From: Brachionus koreanus
Lineage: Eukaryota; Rotifera; Eurotatoria; Ploima; Brachionidae
DNA length: 64,000 nucleotides
Direction of reading: 5' to 3'
Assembly: GCA_016987375.1 (NCBI GenBank)
Contig: PJRA01000303.1
Coordinates: 113,910 to 177,909, forward strand
Both the position numbers and the translations under genes were made by a program. The notes under the pieces are model-generated. The model did not search any database and was not told where the DNA came from. It saw only the letters and a list, made by a program, of their open reading frames with translations. Each line of letters starts with the position of its first letter. Position 1 is the stretch's first letter. This document shows, piece by piece, positions 1 to 14,700 of this stretch.

Positions 1-660
1 CAAATTAGTAAATTTTTCTCTATCTTTTTTTTATCGCGATTTTCTCATTGTATGTTTATCTATCTATAATTGGTCGTGTTAAACTAATTAGGACTAATTG
101 ATAGATTGATATGGTACTACTTTATTTTTTCTTGTTTGAAACGAATTTAAATAATTTGAATAAAAAAGACCAATAATACATAATTGAAACTAGTTCTAAA
201 TATCAAAGTAGTTTTTTTTTCTTTATCTTTTATTTACGTCAAATAACGTCTTATTAAATTTACAATTATTATAAAAAAAAAAAAGATAAAATTTTAAATA
301 AATTTATTGCATTTTGCTTTCTGTGTTATTTAATTTTTTTTTATTTACACATGTACTGATATGCTGTTTTTGTTTAATTCATTTAGAGAATATAAGGCTT
401 AAAACACTGATCCCGAATTTTTGAAAATCACTTTTATCTATAATTTCTATTTGTTGCTAAAATTAAATTTTAAAAAATCTCAATTTTAATTTTTTAAATA
501 ATGAATATTATTCAGTTCTATTGAGCTATAAAATATAAAATAAATATTTATTTTATTCTTAAATTCAATTGGGATACTAGTTCAAATTGGTTAAAGTTTA
601 CAATTAAATGTGAAAGATTAATAATTTCAACTCGATTTGTAAACTAAAATCAGATTAAAA
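1..660. other. AT-rich non-coding stretch
   Basis: No open frame, RNA gene or recognisable repeat is visible here beyond A/T homopolymer tracts. It is probably intergenic DNA at the edge of the window. Confidence 0.5.
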
Positions 661-830
661 TAAAGTGGTCCAAAGAGCGGACGACTTAGCTATATGAAGA
701 GAAATACAAGAGCTGTTTATATTGGCATCAAAAATCCAGGGTTTGGTTATAAGATTGACACCAAATCTTTGAGTAAGTCAAATGTCGAAAGAGATTTTGG
801 CCAAAAATACGTATCTATTTCATTTTACTT
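661..830 (+). pseudogene. possible decayed retrotransposon fragment
   Basis: One forward frame reads with little interruption and includes ADDLAI, a stop, then NPGFGYKIDTKSLSKSNVERDFG. The last part resembles the segment of non-LTR reverse transcriptases that precedes the E-K-D-L-G-V motif, and ADD resembles the catalytic YADD box. The two are only about 25 residues apart, far closer than in an intact enzyme, so this would be a deletion derivative. The 63-codon frame that follows (930-1121, TTG start) has no similarity I recognise. The assignment is weak. Confidence 0.25.
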
Positions 831-1440
831 TAAATTAATAATAAATAATTATTAATAGTTTAATTTTTAATTTACAAAAATGAGTTTTTTTTTATTGAAA
901 ATTAAAATATCCATAAGGGTAGTGATAGTTTGGCTTTCCATTCTCAAAATTTATACTTCCCAATCTATAAAAACCATAACCAAATGGATTTTGTAAATTT
1001 GATTGTTGATTTAAGAAAAGTCGAATCTATATTGTTTGTAGGCACTGGTACAACCATCACTACTGAAATAAAAGCAACACAATTAATGGATACTTTTGAA
1101 AACATTTTTCACTTATGGTAATTATTTTTACCTTAATTGAAAAAAGCAAATTTATCTAAAAATTGTTTCTCTTTTATAGAAATTTTCTAATTAAGTCAAA
1201 TTAATATAGATATTTTTTGTTTGAACTAGTTTTTAAAATAGATAAAATTATTTTAATGATTAATTTTTGACAATAATTCGAAGATAAAGCATAAATAAAA
1301 TCAAGATTATAATTTAAATATAATTTTACTTGAATTTTTGGCAAATTCAAGTTTGTGATCAGATTTTAGTTATGAATAATCAAAATGTTAAATTAAAAAA
1401 AGGATTTTAGCAAATTTTAGAAAATTTTGTCCAAACTGTT

Positions 1441-1460
1441 AATGAATGAATGAATGAATG
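1441..1460. repeat. AATG microsatellite
   Basis: Five perfect tandem copies of AATG lie in AT-rich non-coding DNA. Confidence 0.9.
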
Positions 1461-1589
1461 ACTAATTTATATTAAGGTTTATCTTGGTAATCCTCAATTA
1501 AGTATCTTAGTTTTGTTTAATTGATTAAATTGTCTTTGGTTACAATACAATTTATTCCGATATAAATTCAAATATTTGCAGTATCTTCA

Positions 1590-2262
1590 AAAAAAAAAAA
1601 CTCACAGGAGCCGTTTTCTTCGATCTAGAAAAAGCTTTTGACAAAACTATTCATCAAAATATAATCAAAAAAAAACATAAGTTCGACTCTTCTGATATGG
1701 ATCAGTAGCTTTTTAAAAGATCGAACATTTGAAGTTTAGATAAACGACTCAAAATCATCACCAAACCAATTTTCCGTGGAGTACCTCAAGGTTAACTTAA
1801 ACTAAAAACTAACCTTATAGAAGAATAAAAAGCTTTAAATGGTCAAACTCAATCAAGTTGAACTAAACGCTATACAAATCATTGATAAGATCACTATTTC
1901 ATTACTGCTTTATTATTAAACATCTCTCCAAAAGATCCAAAACAAATTGTTAAAAATAATTATATATTTTCCAATTAAAACCTCAATTAAATCAATACAC
2001 ATAATCCTAAAGCTATAAACAATTGTAAATAGATCAAACAGCTTATTTGTTAAATTCGTGACGAACAAATCCAATCAAGATTTGATAGCAAAAGAGATAC
2101 ACGCGTATATGTTGACACGACAAGCAAACCAAATCAAAAGATCTTTCTTAAACATATTTATAATTTTGTACTCAATTTTTTACGTTGCAATTGGGTTTAG
2201 GCGAAGACGAACCTGGGAAACCTCCTAAATTATATTTATAATAATAATAATAATAATAATAA
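1590..2262 (+). pseudogene. non-LTR retrotransposon (LINE) reverse transcriptase relic with 3' tail
   Basis: Frame 1 reads LTGAVFFDLEKAFDKTIHQN, the RT block containing the first catalytic aspartate (F-F-D-L-E-K-A-F-D). After a stop, another frame reads FLKDRTFEV, and a third gives FRGVPQG, the G-V-P-Q-G block. The order and spacing fit a Jockey/CR1-type RT, but three frame changes and several stops show it is dead. The sequence continues without open frames to an (ATA)n run at 2238-2262, which looks like the simple-repeat 3' tail of a LINE. The 5' end and the C-terminal RT blocks are missing. Confidence 0.7.
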
Positions 2263-3269
2263 ATAATTAATATATAAATTCAAGTGTATTCTTTTTTGTT
2301 GTATTTGTTAGCTTTAATGTTATTCTTTCTAGTAAATAAATTGATTATAAAAACTTCTCAAACAGTATCTATGTCGAGGAAAGGTAATTAGGTGTGTTTC
2401 AAAGGTCAAGATATAGGTCCGTCAACATAATAAAAACAGTATCTATATATTCTTTTGCAAATAAGATAGAATTATGACCAGTATCGGTCATTCTTTTCGT
2501 CGATATTATTATAAGAGAAATTTAGTCAGAATACCACAAATTTCTAAACCCAAATTTTTTAGCTTTTTTAGTATACTAATTAAATTTCGATAAATGTTTT
2601 TTTTTGTCAATTAAGATTTTATTATTTGTCATTAATCAAAGAATGAAAGAATGAATAAAAATTAATGAATATCAATTATTAAGAAAATAATTATTTTTTT
2701 TTGAATTTTGCCTATTTTTGTTTATTTTTAAGGCGTTCATTACAATCAAAAAAATATAAATGTTTTTTAATAAATACTCAAAAATTTGAACTTTTATTTT
2801 TGAAAATTTAAACTTCATTCCACCGATTTTTTTTATCAATTTAATTTAACTTTATAGATCAAAAATTTTTTAGGAAAAAACCTTGAAAATATAAATCGGT
2901 ATTTTTAAACAATTATAAGTAAATATTTTTAAATTTTTTTTTGTTTTTTTTATTTTTTATTTTAAATCACTTTATTAAGATAATAAAAAAATTTCTTTAT
3001 TTATTAATTTTCTAAGAATTAGTTCTATCATTTCTTGTTTCAATATCTGTTTAAAAAAGTTTAAAAAATTTTATTTAAATTAAAATAATTTATCTTAAAT
3101 TAATAATTTTTATTCTTATACATAATTTATTCTAAATTTTAAAAAATAAGCTCCAAAATAATTTAAATCATTAAAAACAGCATATAACTAATTTTGCATT
3201 TTAATTTTATTATTAGAAAAGTTAAGCAAAAATTTTATTTAAATGAAAACCAATAGTTGAAGAATTTAA
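2263..3269. other. AT-rich intergenic region upstream of CHMP7
   Basis: No coding frame or structured repeat is visible. The last 100 bp before the CHMP7 start are A/T-rich with no obvious TATA or initiator motif that can be told apart from background. Confidence 0.4.
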
Positions 3270-4733
3270 ATGCCAAATTCGTTCAAAAATTTTGATCAAA
3301 CATCACTTTATCGTACAACTGATCAACTGAATTACAGTGTGCAAAATGATTCAATCTATGACATAGATGAAGATGATGACATCGAATGGCTTAATCGTCC
3401 CGACGAATGGAACGATGATGTGCGTATGAAAGCTTTGTTTGCTCCATTTCGAAACCGAGACATTAACCCACTACACTATGACAATAAGATAAAATTTTGG
3501 AAGCAAGCGATTATTTCAATATGCACCGAGAAGCAAATTTTACAGTTTGATCAAAAAAAATTAGAAGACTTATTCGTTAGAAAAGGAAAAAGACCAAAAT
3601 GTTTAGAGCTTATTATTAATGAACTTTTAAAAGAAAGTAGCATATGTACTCGAGAAGAGTGTCTCAAGCCAAAAACAAGTATGTTGGCGAATATGTTCAA
3701 TAAATTGATTTGGTCACCTTTGTCTTGGTCAACAAGTTATTTTTTTAGAGCCTCATCTTCAAATGGTGATTTCACTTCAACATTATACACTACATCATTC
3801 ACTCCCAAGTCTCCAAAGCAAAATACCAACAGCTCTTTTTCATGTCAATCTCCTATTAAAGAATCTGACTTTAAATCTTATGTCTTTCCGTATTTAATTG
3901 AAGCCAAGTCACAAGAAATTTTGAGAAAACTTCAAACGAGTGTTATCTACAAAAATGTGGACTGTGTCATAGAATATGACCGATTAACTGAGTATCTAAG
4001 CGAAATTGTAGATGAACACGATTTAGATTTTATTTTAAAGTATTTGGAAGTCAATGAAAAAATCTTGATAGTCTCATCAAAAGAACTAGACAGAAAATTG
4101 GTTAAATTTTGCTTTAATTCAAACGATAAGGTGATACCACTAAATGAAATTGAAGTAAGCTACTTAAAACTCAAAGATGCATTCAATAAAATTGAGCTCG
4201 AATGCTCAAAATTGTCTGCTCAAGCTGATTGTCTAAATAAAGATATAAAAAATCAATTGATGTCAGGAAACAAAAATACTGCTTTAAAAATTCTCAAAAA
4301 AAGAAAACAATTAGAAAAGTCATTGGATTCAAAAGAAAATATTATGCAAAATATTGAGACCATGATGATGAGCATTCAACAAGCCGATACAAATAAGACA
4401 ACTATGGATGTGCTAATTAGAGGAGCAAGTGCATTGAAAGAGGCCAATAAGGGAATTAGCATTGAACAAATAGATGACACAATGTGTGAAATTCAGGATA
4501 TTTATGACCAAAATAATGAGATTGAAGAGACTTTGACTCGATCGCCTGTAAATGGTAAAAGTGTTTTTGATGACAAGGAACTTAATGATGAGCTTAATCA
4601 ATTGTTGTCTCAAGAAAATAATAAGACAAATTCAACTTTTAATATGGATGATCTATTAAACAATTTACCTTCAATACCGAACGACACTCCCAAAAAAACA
4701 GATTTTAAGACCTCGTCTTCTTTAATTTTTTAA
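3270..4733 (+). CDS. CHMP7: Charged multivesicular body protein 7
   Basis: An intronless 487-residue frame. CHMP7 is the ESCRT-III-related adaptor that binds the inner nuclear membrane protein LEM2 and recruits ESCRT-III during nuclear envelope sealing; it also acts at endosomes. The N-terminal half (about residues 40-250) has the tandem winged-helix region typical of the family, opening with PDEWNDDVRMKALFAPFRNR, comparable to the W-x-x-D-x-R-M-x-x-L-F start of vertebrate CHMP7. The C-terminal half (about 290-460) is a charged Snf7-type helical domain, with K-K-R-K-Q-L-E-K-S in the basic helix and a late acidic helix (DDKELNDELNQLLSQ) that resembles the MIM region. Length is close to the human protein (453). 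The ATG is preceded by in-frame stops. The serine/threonine-rich linker at about residues 160-210 is longer than usual. Confidence 0.92.
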   Translation: MPNSFKNFDQTSLYRTTDQLNYSVQNDSIYDIDEDDDIEWLNRPDEWNDDVRMKALFAPFRNRDINPLHYDNKIKFWKQAIISICTEKQILQFDQKKLEDLFVRKGKRPKCLELIINELLKESSICTREECLKPKTSMLANMFNKLIWSPLSWSTSYFFRASSSNGDFTSTLYTTSFTPKSPKQNTNSSFSCQSPIKESDFKSYVFPYLIEAKSQEILRKLQTSVIYKNVDCVIEYDRLTEYLSEIVDEHDLDFILKYLEVNEKILIVSSKELDRKLVKFCFNSNDKVIPLNEIEVSYLKLKDAFNKIELECSKLSAQADCLNKDIKNQLMSGNKNTALKILKKRKQLEKSLDSKENIMQNIETMMMSIQQADTNKTTMDVLIRGASALKEANKGISIEQIDDTMCEIQDIYDQNNEIEETLTRSPVNGKSVFDDKELNDELNQLLSQENNKTNSTFNMDDLLNNLPSIPNDTPKKTDFKTSSSLIF

Positions 4734-5219
4734 TTATTCTTTCGCTTTGAAATATTATTTAATGTATATAAGATTCTAAAGATTTTTTATCAAATTTTTT
4801 TTTAATTTTTACATGGGCTCTAATATGCTCAATATTTTATCATTTTTTTTATTAAGAAAAAAATCATTTGGGAAGCTTTACTAAAACAAAAAATTTAAAA
4901 CGAGTCAAATGACTCTTAAATTATTTCCACAGTAAAAAATTGTATTAGAATATAAGTAAGGCAAGTTGTATCAAGTGCTCCAATCCATAATTATGCATAT
5001 TAATTCTTAATATTCTTGAAGTTTAAACTGAAGGTTAAAACATATTTTAAGTGATAAAATTCAAAAAAAATATTCTAAAAATATTCATCACATTTAACTA
5101 TAAAAAACCTTAAATATATATAATATCAGAAGTGGATAAAAATTTAATCAAAATATTTAAAGAATTAATTTTTAAATAGTATTTCATCTGCAAAATGCAC
5201 TATAGCCAAATTTGTAAAA
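4734..5219. other. AT-rich intergenic region after CHMP7
   Basis: No coding signal. It runs from the CHMP7 stop to the foldback element. Confidence 0.4.
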
Positions 5220-5347
5220 ATATTAAAAATTCTTATAACTTTTAAAGATCAAAAGCAAGTTCTTAATAATGCAACTATGAATATTGCACCATGTTGCATT
5301 TTTAGAACTTGCTTTTGATCTTTAAAAGTTATAAGAATTTTTAATAT
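5220..5347. repeat. Foldback element with perfect 44-bp inverted repeats
   Basis: Positions 5220-5263 and 5304-5347 are exact reverse complements over 44 bp, separated by 40 bp. Inside the loop AATGCAAC (from about 5268) pairs with GTTGCATT (from about 5293), so the structure extends further. The arms are too long and too perfect to be chance. A diverged relative of the left arm and centre lies at 30771-30843, so this belongs to a dispersed family (MITE or foldback). Confidence 0.9.
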
Positions 5348-7751
<2,404 letters not shown>

Positions 7752-8471
7752 TTTAATCTTACTAAAATTTAAGAAAATTTCAAATAAAATTATTTAAATT
7801 TTAAAATATCAAATAAAACCAAAAAAATTCTAATTTTACCTTAATTGTATGTAAAACATAGAATCATATTTGTAGTAGATACGGTACCGTCTCTTTTTTC
7901 TAATCATTCTATTGTTTTTCAACTTTGGATTCATTTAAATTAAATTTTTAGAAAATTTTGTTTTTTCAGCTCGCATACAAGACAAATTTAAAATTTTTTG
8001 GATTTTAATTTTTGAATTTAGAAATCTTCTGATTAGACAATAACTAAACAAGTCTAAAGTTTCCCAATTATTATTCTATTTTAGGAAAAAATTGTTTCGT
8101 AAAAGTTTCTTAAATAGAAATTTCGGTGACATGGTCTGGCAAATGATGTAAGCAATTCTAAATTTGAAAAATCTAGATTTTTCTTATTCTATTGAATGTT
8201 AAATAAAAAATAGCCTGAATATTTTTTAGGAAAATTAAAACAATTAAATCATTCTGGTTTTCTATAAACCGGTTTTCAGAAAAAATTATCAAGGTGTTTA
8301 ACTCAGTCAAGTATTTAAATAAGTTGCATTTTTTTTAGTTATACAGAACTAAGTTCATAATAAAATTCATATATTTTTAAAATTTTTAAGATTCCTAAAG
8401 ACTACTAGTTTTTTAAAAGAAAATAACATTTTGAATTGAAATTTAATTTTAAGCAGTAAGGTCTAATCACC
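7752..8471. other. AT-rich intergenic region between DPM1 and SLC4 gene A
   Basis: It contains possible polyadenylation hexamers shortly after the DPM1 stop (AATAAA near 7785). Nothing else is recognised. Confidence 0.4.
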
Positions 8472-11400
8472 ATGCCTCACCAAAACCCATCTTTATTCCG
8501 TGAGTAAATTTATTTCTAAATTAAAATCTAATTAAATTGATTTATTACATTTATTAGTAAAAAAAATAAAAAAATCCAAAACATTGGATCCTGAGGCGAG
8601 CAAAAAAGTGAAATCTTACCCATTATTTTGTCAGCTAAGTGAACTTCACACGAATCGTGAAGATTTTCTTGTTTGGAAAGAAAGTGCTAGATGGATTAGG
8701 TTTGTAGAGGTTGTCGAAGATTGCGGAAGATGGTCTAAACCTCATGTAGCCACAATTTCAATTTTATCCATTATTGACTTGAAAAATATAATTTCGAATG
8801 GTTTGGTCTATCTAAATTCTAAAACAAAACCTTACAAGTATTTTGTTGACGAGCTGGTAGAAAATATGGTTAAAGAAAACCTGCTCAATGATGACAATGC
8901 AGCTGATATGAAGCAAATTTTATTTCTTCCTCATTTTCATCAGTATCAAAAAGACTTTGAAGATCAATTGAATGTTGGAGAGACTTTAAAAATTGGCAAA
9001 AACAAGAATAAAAAAGAGGAGCTAATGGAAAAAAACGGTAAATATCACCTATGTTAAAAAATAATTTTTAAATAAAAAAATTAAAATAGAACTGAAAAAG
9101 TAACACAATTATTTATTTATTATTATTTTTTAGGAAAAGAAAAAAATATTTTTTTTCAAATCATTACAAAAAAAAATAAAATTAGAATAAAATAAATTTT
9201 TTTAAAATGGGGATAATTTAAATTGGCTATTACTGAAACGGTTACTGAAATTATTATATACTCAATATTCAATTAATTATGGGATATATAATTATTACTA
9301 AGGGCTCATTTATTAATTATTTTTTGCCTCTAAAATTGCAAAATAAGAGTTACGAAATGACTTAAACAATTTTTATTTTATTATTTATTTATTTTTAAAT
9401 GAAATAAAAAAATTTATTTATTTTATAATCTATAAAGTAAATAAAGAATGATTTGAGTAAAGATAAAATGAAATAACTATAAAGCAGTTTTCTTTGTATT
9501 TTGGTTCTTGTCGTTGTCTTTTAACTTCTTGTGTAACTGAATGATTTGGTCATTTTCTTGGTCATTCGAATCATGAATTTTAAAAATTTTGACCCTTTAA
9601 GTTCATTAAACAATTCAATCAGATTCACTTTAAAAATCTGTCAATTCTTCTATCTTTTTTTAAAAATTGATCGGATTTTAAGCTAATTTTTTAAGGTTCT
9701 CTAATTTTTTTTTCTCATAGATACTCAGCTATATCCTCGGTTTCAGACTTTCAAAATTTTAATAACTAATTTTATTAATTCTTTTTTGATTAAAAAAAAA
9801 TTTAAAAATTTTAATGTTAGATTTAGGTACAAATACGGAGGAAAATAAATTTATATTCGATGAAGATGTTGAGAGCACAACAGAGGTAGACGATGACGAA
9901 ACTTATTCAATCGATTTTCGTTCAGTTGACAACTTTCCAATATTTGATTTTAAAAACAAGCATTTCTTTAAAAAAATTCCCGATGGCTCTAAAACAGCCA
10001 ACATATTAATTGGAGAAGTTGATTTTTTGAAAAATGAAATAGGAGTGTTTGTCAAATTTTCCGAACCATCTTCATTTTACAATATAACCGAAGTTCCTAT
10101 TTCGACCAAGTATTTTTTTCTTTTACTCGGACCGAAAGGTAGAATGTACAAGTATCGCCGAGTAGGATTTAGCATAGCCACAATGCTTAGCGATGAATTG
10201 TTCCAAAATGATTTACACGAAGCTCAGGAAAGAAAAGAGCTAATGACAGCTATAGATGATTTTTTAGAGCAATCTACAGTTATACCACCAGGACAATGGG
10301 ATACAAGCATTAGGCTCGAGCCCCCTGAGAGAACTCCATCTAAAGTAATAGAATAAAAGACTTGAATTTTTTTAAGTTTTATTTTTTTAAGGAAGAGCGT
10401 TTAATTCTTCGTATGATTAAAGTAAAAAAAGACAAGCCTCATTATGGAGGCCATGAAGATGATCCATGTTTGAAGAGGACTGGAAGATTTTGTGGAGGAT
10501 TAATTGATGATATAAAGCGAAAAAAAAGATGGTATTTTAGCGATTTTAAAGATGCTTTTAATTTTCAATGTTTTCCTGCTATTGCATTTTTGTATTTTGC
10601 TTGTTTATCACCAATTATAACATTTGGTGGTCTATTAGGATTTGCAACCGACAATTATATGGGAACTATTGAATCTTTATTATCTGGTCTAATATGCGGA
10701 GTTTTATTTTCTCTTTTTGCTGGACAGCCAATGACCATTTTGGGCTCAACGGGACCTGTATTGATTTTCGAGACAATTCTGAACTCATTTTCAAAGTAAA
10801 GAAAATAAAATAATTTTTTTTTTGATTTATTAAAATCCTATTTTAAAAAAGATCATATGGAATTGACTACATTGGCTTTAGATGTTGGATTGGCTTATGG
10901 GTCAGTTTTTTACTTATAATGATTTCAATCACGGACTTGAGCTTCTTGGTCAAATATATCACTCGATTTACGGAAGAACTATTTGCTATGTTAATCGCAT
11001 TTATATTTGTGCTTGAATCTATTGATAAATTGCTCAAAATAAGAAAATCTCATCGCTTTACCAATAATCCATATTTATACTCTAATGAATTTAATGAGAA
11101 CAGCAGCAGCTGCTTTAGATGTCTTCATGTTAATTCAACATTTGATCCGAATATATTCATTTTAAACGAGTCAGTCTACACAGAAAAGCAAGTAAGTTAA
11201 TTAAAAAATTGATTTGTTTCAAGTTTAATATTAAGATAAGTCTTAACAGATAAGTCTTTATAGTTTAAGTTACTAAAAAATAAAAAATTTTTTATCATAA
11301 ATTTCAAATCTTCAAATATTATTTTTTTATATTTTACTAATTTGTATAGTCAGTACGCGATAAATAAATAGTTTACGGTTGATCCAAATTAATAATAGTA

Positions 11401-14209
11401 CCTTTATATTCTTTTGATATTCCCAGAATATAGTTTAATTAATACTTCAAAATGGGCAAAGTAAAATTTTTGATCAAATTACATTTTGTAAAAATGATAG
11501 AAATTTTTAAATGCATTTTTAGAAATTAGAATTTTTTCAAAAGTTTAGGAATAAACGTTTAAATATTTTTAAATTAAAAATTAAATTTGATCAAAAATTT
11601 TACTTTGGCACAGAATGTTGATTTAAATTGTTTTTGTAAATTAATGGCAAATTGGGTCTAATCATTTTATGTGTATGTGTAGGATGAGTCTAAAATTTTA
11701 TGTTTTTTTTTTGCTTTTTTAAATAGTTACTTAATCTTAAAAATATAGACCATTGTGCCCTATAGTTTTTAGCCATCTATATTTGATTTCTGTTATCATT
11801 ATTTCTAAAATAGATCCACATTGCAGCAAAAAATGATGGTCCGTCTTAGAAACCATTGACTTAACGGACTTTTAAACTGTTGTTTCATGTGATTTTGATT
11901 ACTTTAAACATCTTTAAGCAGAGTATTGTAATCGAAAATTAATGATCTACTTGATTCTTTCTTCCTCTGAAAGCCTGTATCACCAATTTTGAATTTTTAG
12001 ACCAGTCTTGTACTCTTCTTACTTTAAGCATACTTTCACCTTCCAGAAGACATATTTCAAAAGTTACTATGTTTGCTGATATGTCTTTTTCCTGTAATGA
12101 AACAGTTAAGTACTATAACATAAATACACATACAATTTTGAATACTGTTAATTTTAATATATAATATGACACAAAATTTTAGATTTACAAAAATGCTTAA
12201 ATCAAAAATATCCAAATTTTAAAAAAGCGCAAAATTTTGTGTTCAAAAATGAAAAATTGGTCTTTATCTAAAAAAACAAATTTTTAGTGAATTTTTTTTT
12301 GCCAATGTACCAAAGAATAAATTTTTCAAAGTAAAATTTTTTTTCTATTTTTTTTCAAAACATCAATTTTATTATATTCAACTCTTTTATTTGAAATTAT
12401 TTATAATTTATACTAATGAACGCATCAAAGTTCGAAAAGCTTGTGAATATACTAAATATAGGAATACTTCTGAATATAGGAAAGAATATACTTTAAAAAA
12501 ATTTTTTTTATAGCGATGTGTAATTAATTTTAAAAAATTGGGTGATTTAAACTTTATATAAATTGTAACATTTTGAGCAACGAATTTTAAACAAAAACAA
12601 AATAAAATTGATCGTAGAATATTAACTAATATTATATTTAGTTTTCAATTTTTTTTACCCAAGTTTTTTTAATTCTCAATTTTTTTTATAACAACCCTAA
12701 AACCTCAAAAAAAAAAAAAGCTTAAACTAAATTTGAAAGCTAGGATATCAATGATTTTTTCATAAAACCTAACAGAATTTTTATTTACTGCAAAATTAAA
12801 AGTTTTAATTATTTTTTCGTTTATTTGAAAGTGTGAAAGACTTGGCAAAGACTACATTTTCCAAAGAGAATGTGAACATATACCAGACGTCTTTTTTTTC
12901 AGTGTTATTCTATATTTGCTTACATTTTCTATGGTGATGGCATTTAGGTATTTGAAATTCAGCAGTTTTTTTTCATCAACTTTCCGAACAATTTTGAGCA
13001 ATTTTTCTGTGGTCATAACTATTTTTGTAATGGTGACTTTTGACAGCATTGTTGGCCTAGATACGCCAAAACTTCATGTGCCTTCCGAATTTCACGTAAT
13101 TTCTTAAATATCAATTAAAATTTAAAATCAATTAAATATTTAATTATTTCAGCCAACTATTCCAGATAGAGGCTGGTTAATAAATCCTTTAGAAAGAAAT
13201 GAAGGAAAATACTGGCTGATTTTTGCCGCTATACCACCAGCTTTTCTGGCTACTATTCTAATTTTTATGGATCAACATATCACAGCTGTTATTGTAAACC
13301 GAAAAGAAAATAAACTAAAAGTAAAATTGAAAATAAAAATGGAAATAAAAAAATTTTGAAAAAATTTTCAGAAATCAGGTGGATATCATTTAGATTTATT
13401 TATTTGTGCTATATGTATTGGCATAAATTCTATTTTTGGTTTGCCTTGGTTTGTGGCCGCAACTGTACTATCAATGAATCATGTAATAGCTTTGCGTAAG
13501 ACATCGGACTCAAATGTTCCTGGCGAAACCCCTAAGCTGATAGGTGTAATAGAACAGCGAGTCACAGGCATTGTAGTTTTTCTTTTAATTGGATGTTCGA
13601 TATTTATTACTGAAATCCTAGTAGTAAGTAGTCTAAATAAAAATACCTAGAATAAAAGAAATTAATTTTTTTATAAAGTATATCCCAATGGCTGTATTGT
13701 ATGCTATTTTCATGTACATGGGTGTAACACCAATGGGTGAACTAGAATTTTTCCAACGATTACAGCTTCTTTTAATGCCAAAAAAACATCAACCTGATCT
13801 TGTTTTTCTAAGACATGTACGACTATCGCGTGTTCATTTATTCACTATAATTCAACTCATTTGCCTTGTGATCTTATTTTTCTTAAAAATGAATAAAAAA
13901 GTAAGCATCACTTTTCCGCTGATGGTTTTGGCTTTGGTTTTTATTCGTTATGGATTGAGCTATTTTTTCACTGAAAAAGAATTGTCGTATCTGGATGACA
14001 TACTACCAGGAACTGGAAAGAAACGAAAAGTATTAAATGTAGGCGAAGTTAATATTGATATTTTGGAGCAAGCACGCAAAGGATCCATTGGGCGAAAAGG
14101 AACCAGTCGTGCTGAATTAATGAATAGAAGAAATAGCTTTAATATGAATCAAATTGTTGAATTAATTGAATCAAAAAAAGCTTCGTTTAAAATTAATGAA
14201 ACTAACTAA
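8472..14209 (+). CDS. Na+-coupled bicarbonate transporter, SLC4 family, paralogue A
   Basis: A plasma-membrane SLC4 carrier of the Na+-driven NBC/NDCBE branch. Nine exons: 8472-8499, 8558-9037, 9821-10344, 10392-10795, 10852-11191, 12832-13095, 13153-13320, 13372-13623, 13679-14209 (996 residues). The cytoplasmic N-terminal domain has [12 protein letters not shown] and GEVDFLKNE; the membrane domain has [33 protein letters not shown] (the STGP form typical of Na+-coupled members rather than anion exchangers), [78 protein letters not shown] and [12 protein letters not shown]. It has fewer introns than paralogues B and C, lacking among others those at MSDE/IF, RFT/EE, LLG/IPW, PK/FLG and PVM/VLA. 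The tail (INETN) is not an obvious PDZ ligand. Na+ coupling and charge stoichiometry cannot be read from sequence. Confidence 0.9.
9482..9720 (-). pseudogene. possible coiled-coil coding relic inside SLC4-A intron 2
   Basis: The reverse strand gives short coding-like stretches in shifting frames: [10 protein letters not shown], then [12 protein letters not shown], then KKKIEELTD, then [19 protein letters not shown] ending at a stop near 9482. The pieces are charged and helix-forming and lie in collinear order, which fits a dead gene fragment, but no family is recognised. Chance in AT-rich DNA, which favours Lys, Asn and Glu, is possible. Confidence 0.25.
11457..11607. repeat. Foldback element with 24-bp perfect inverted repeats in SLC4-A intron 5
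   Basis: 11457-11480 and 11584-11607 are exact reverse complements, separated by about 100 bp of AT-rich DNA. The outer flanks (gggc / gcac) extend the match imperfectly. No coding capacity. Confidence 0.75.
11741..12110 (-). repeat. LRAT-like repeat family, decayed copy 1
   Basis: It shares two blocks with the copies near 27.9 kb and 40.6 kb. One is the stretch around 11755-11790, which on the minus strand reads [10 protein letters not shown] (consensus RWLKTIEHNC in better copies). The other is around 11957-12050, matching about 40645-40745. All frames are broken. It sits in the 1.6-kb intron 5 of SLC4-A. Confidence 0.55.
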
Positions 14210-14400
14210 TTAATTAATGTTACAATTTTTAGAATTAGTTTTTACAGCTTTTTAGTTTATTTAAAAAAATTTATATCAATTTTATAAATATGTATTGCCT
14301 AGAATAATTTTAATTAAAAACTTTTGATAATTTTTATTAATAAAAATATTTTAAATTAATTTAAATTATTTTTAAACAAAACAAATCACTAAAAATAATT

Positions 14401-14700
14401 GAATTTACTTTAAACCATGCAATCGAATGGATTAGTAAATATTTTAATGAATGGGGTCTACGAATAAACATTAAAAAGGCATTTCAAATCCACTGGAACT
14501 ATTTCTGACATTTTTGGGTATCAAATTAGACCTCAAAAAGATTTTTGAAAATATTAGCTCAATATATACATCAAAAATCAATATCAATATCAAGAGTAAA
14601 AAGGCTTAATACTAAAAAAAATTTTTCTAAGGCTTTATCGATTATGCTTTTATTCCACCAGGCAAAAATTTCATCAGATCCAAAACAAAATTTAAGTCTT
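14401..14700 (+). pseudogene. non-LTR retrotransposon RT fragment
   Basis: Frame from 14401 reads EFTLNHAIEWISKYFNEWGL then RINIKKA, the block of Jockey-like RTs around the helix before K-x-x-x-x-x-F (compare E-W-C-x-K-W-x-L-x-I-N). After a stop, another frame continues FLGIKLDLKKIFENI, corresponding to the L-G-V-x-L-D segment that follows. Frameshifts and stops show it is dead. It lies just after the SLC4-A stop, with no upstream RT core. Confidence 0.55.

Noticed and set aside
4413..4613. 66-codon minus-strand frame
   Set aside because: Lies entirely within the CHMP7 coding exon on the other strand and reads as its shadow.
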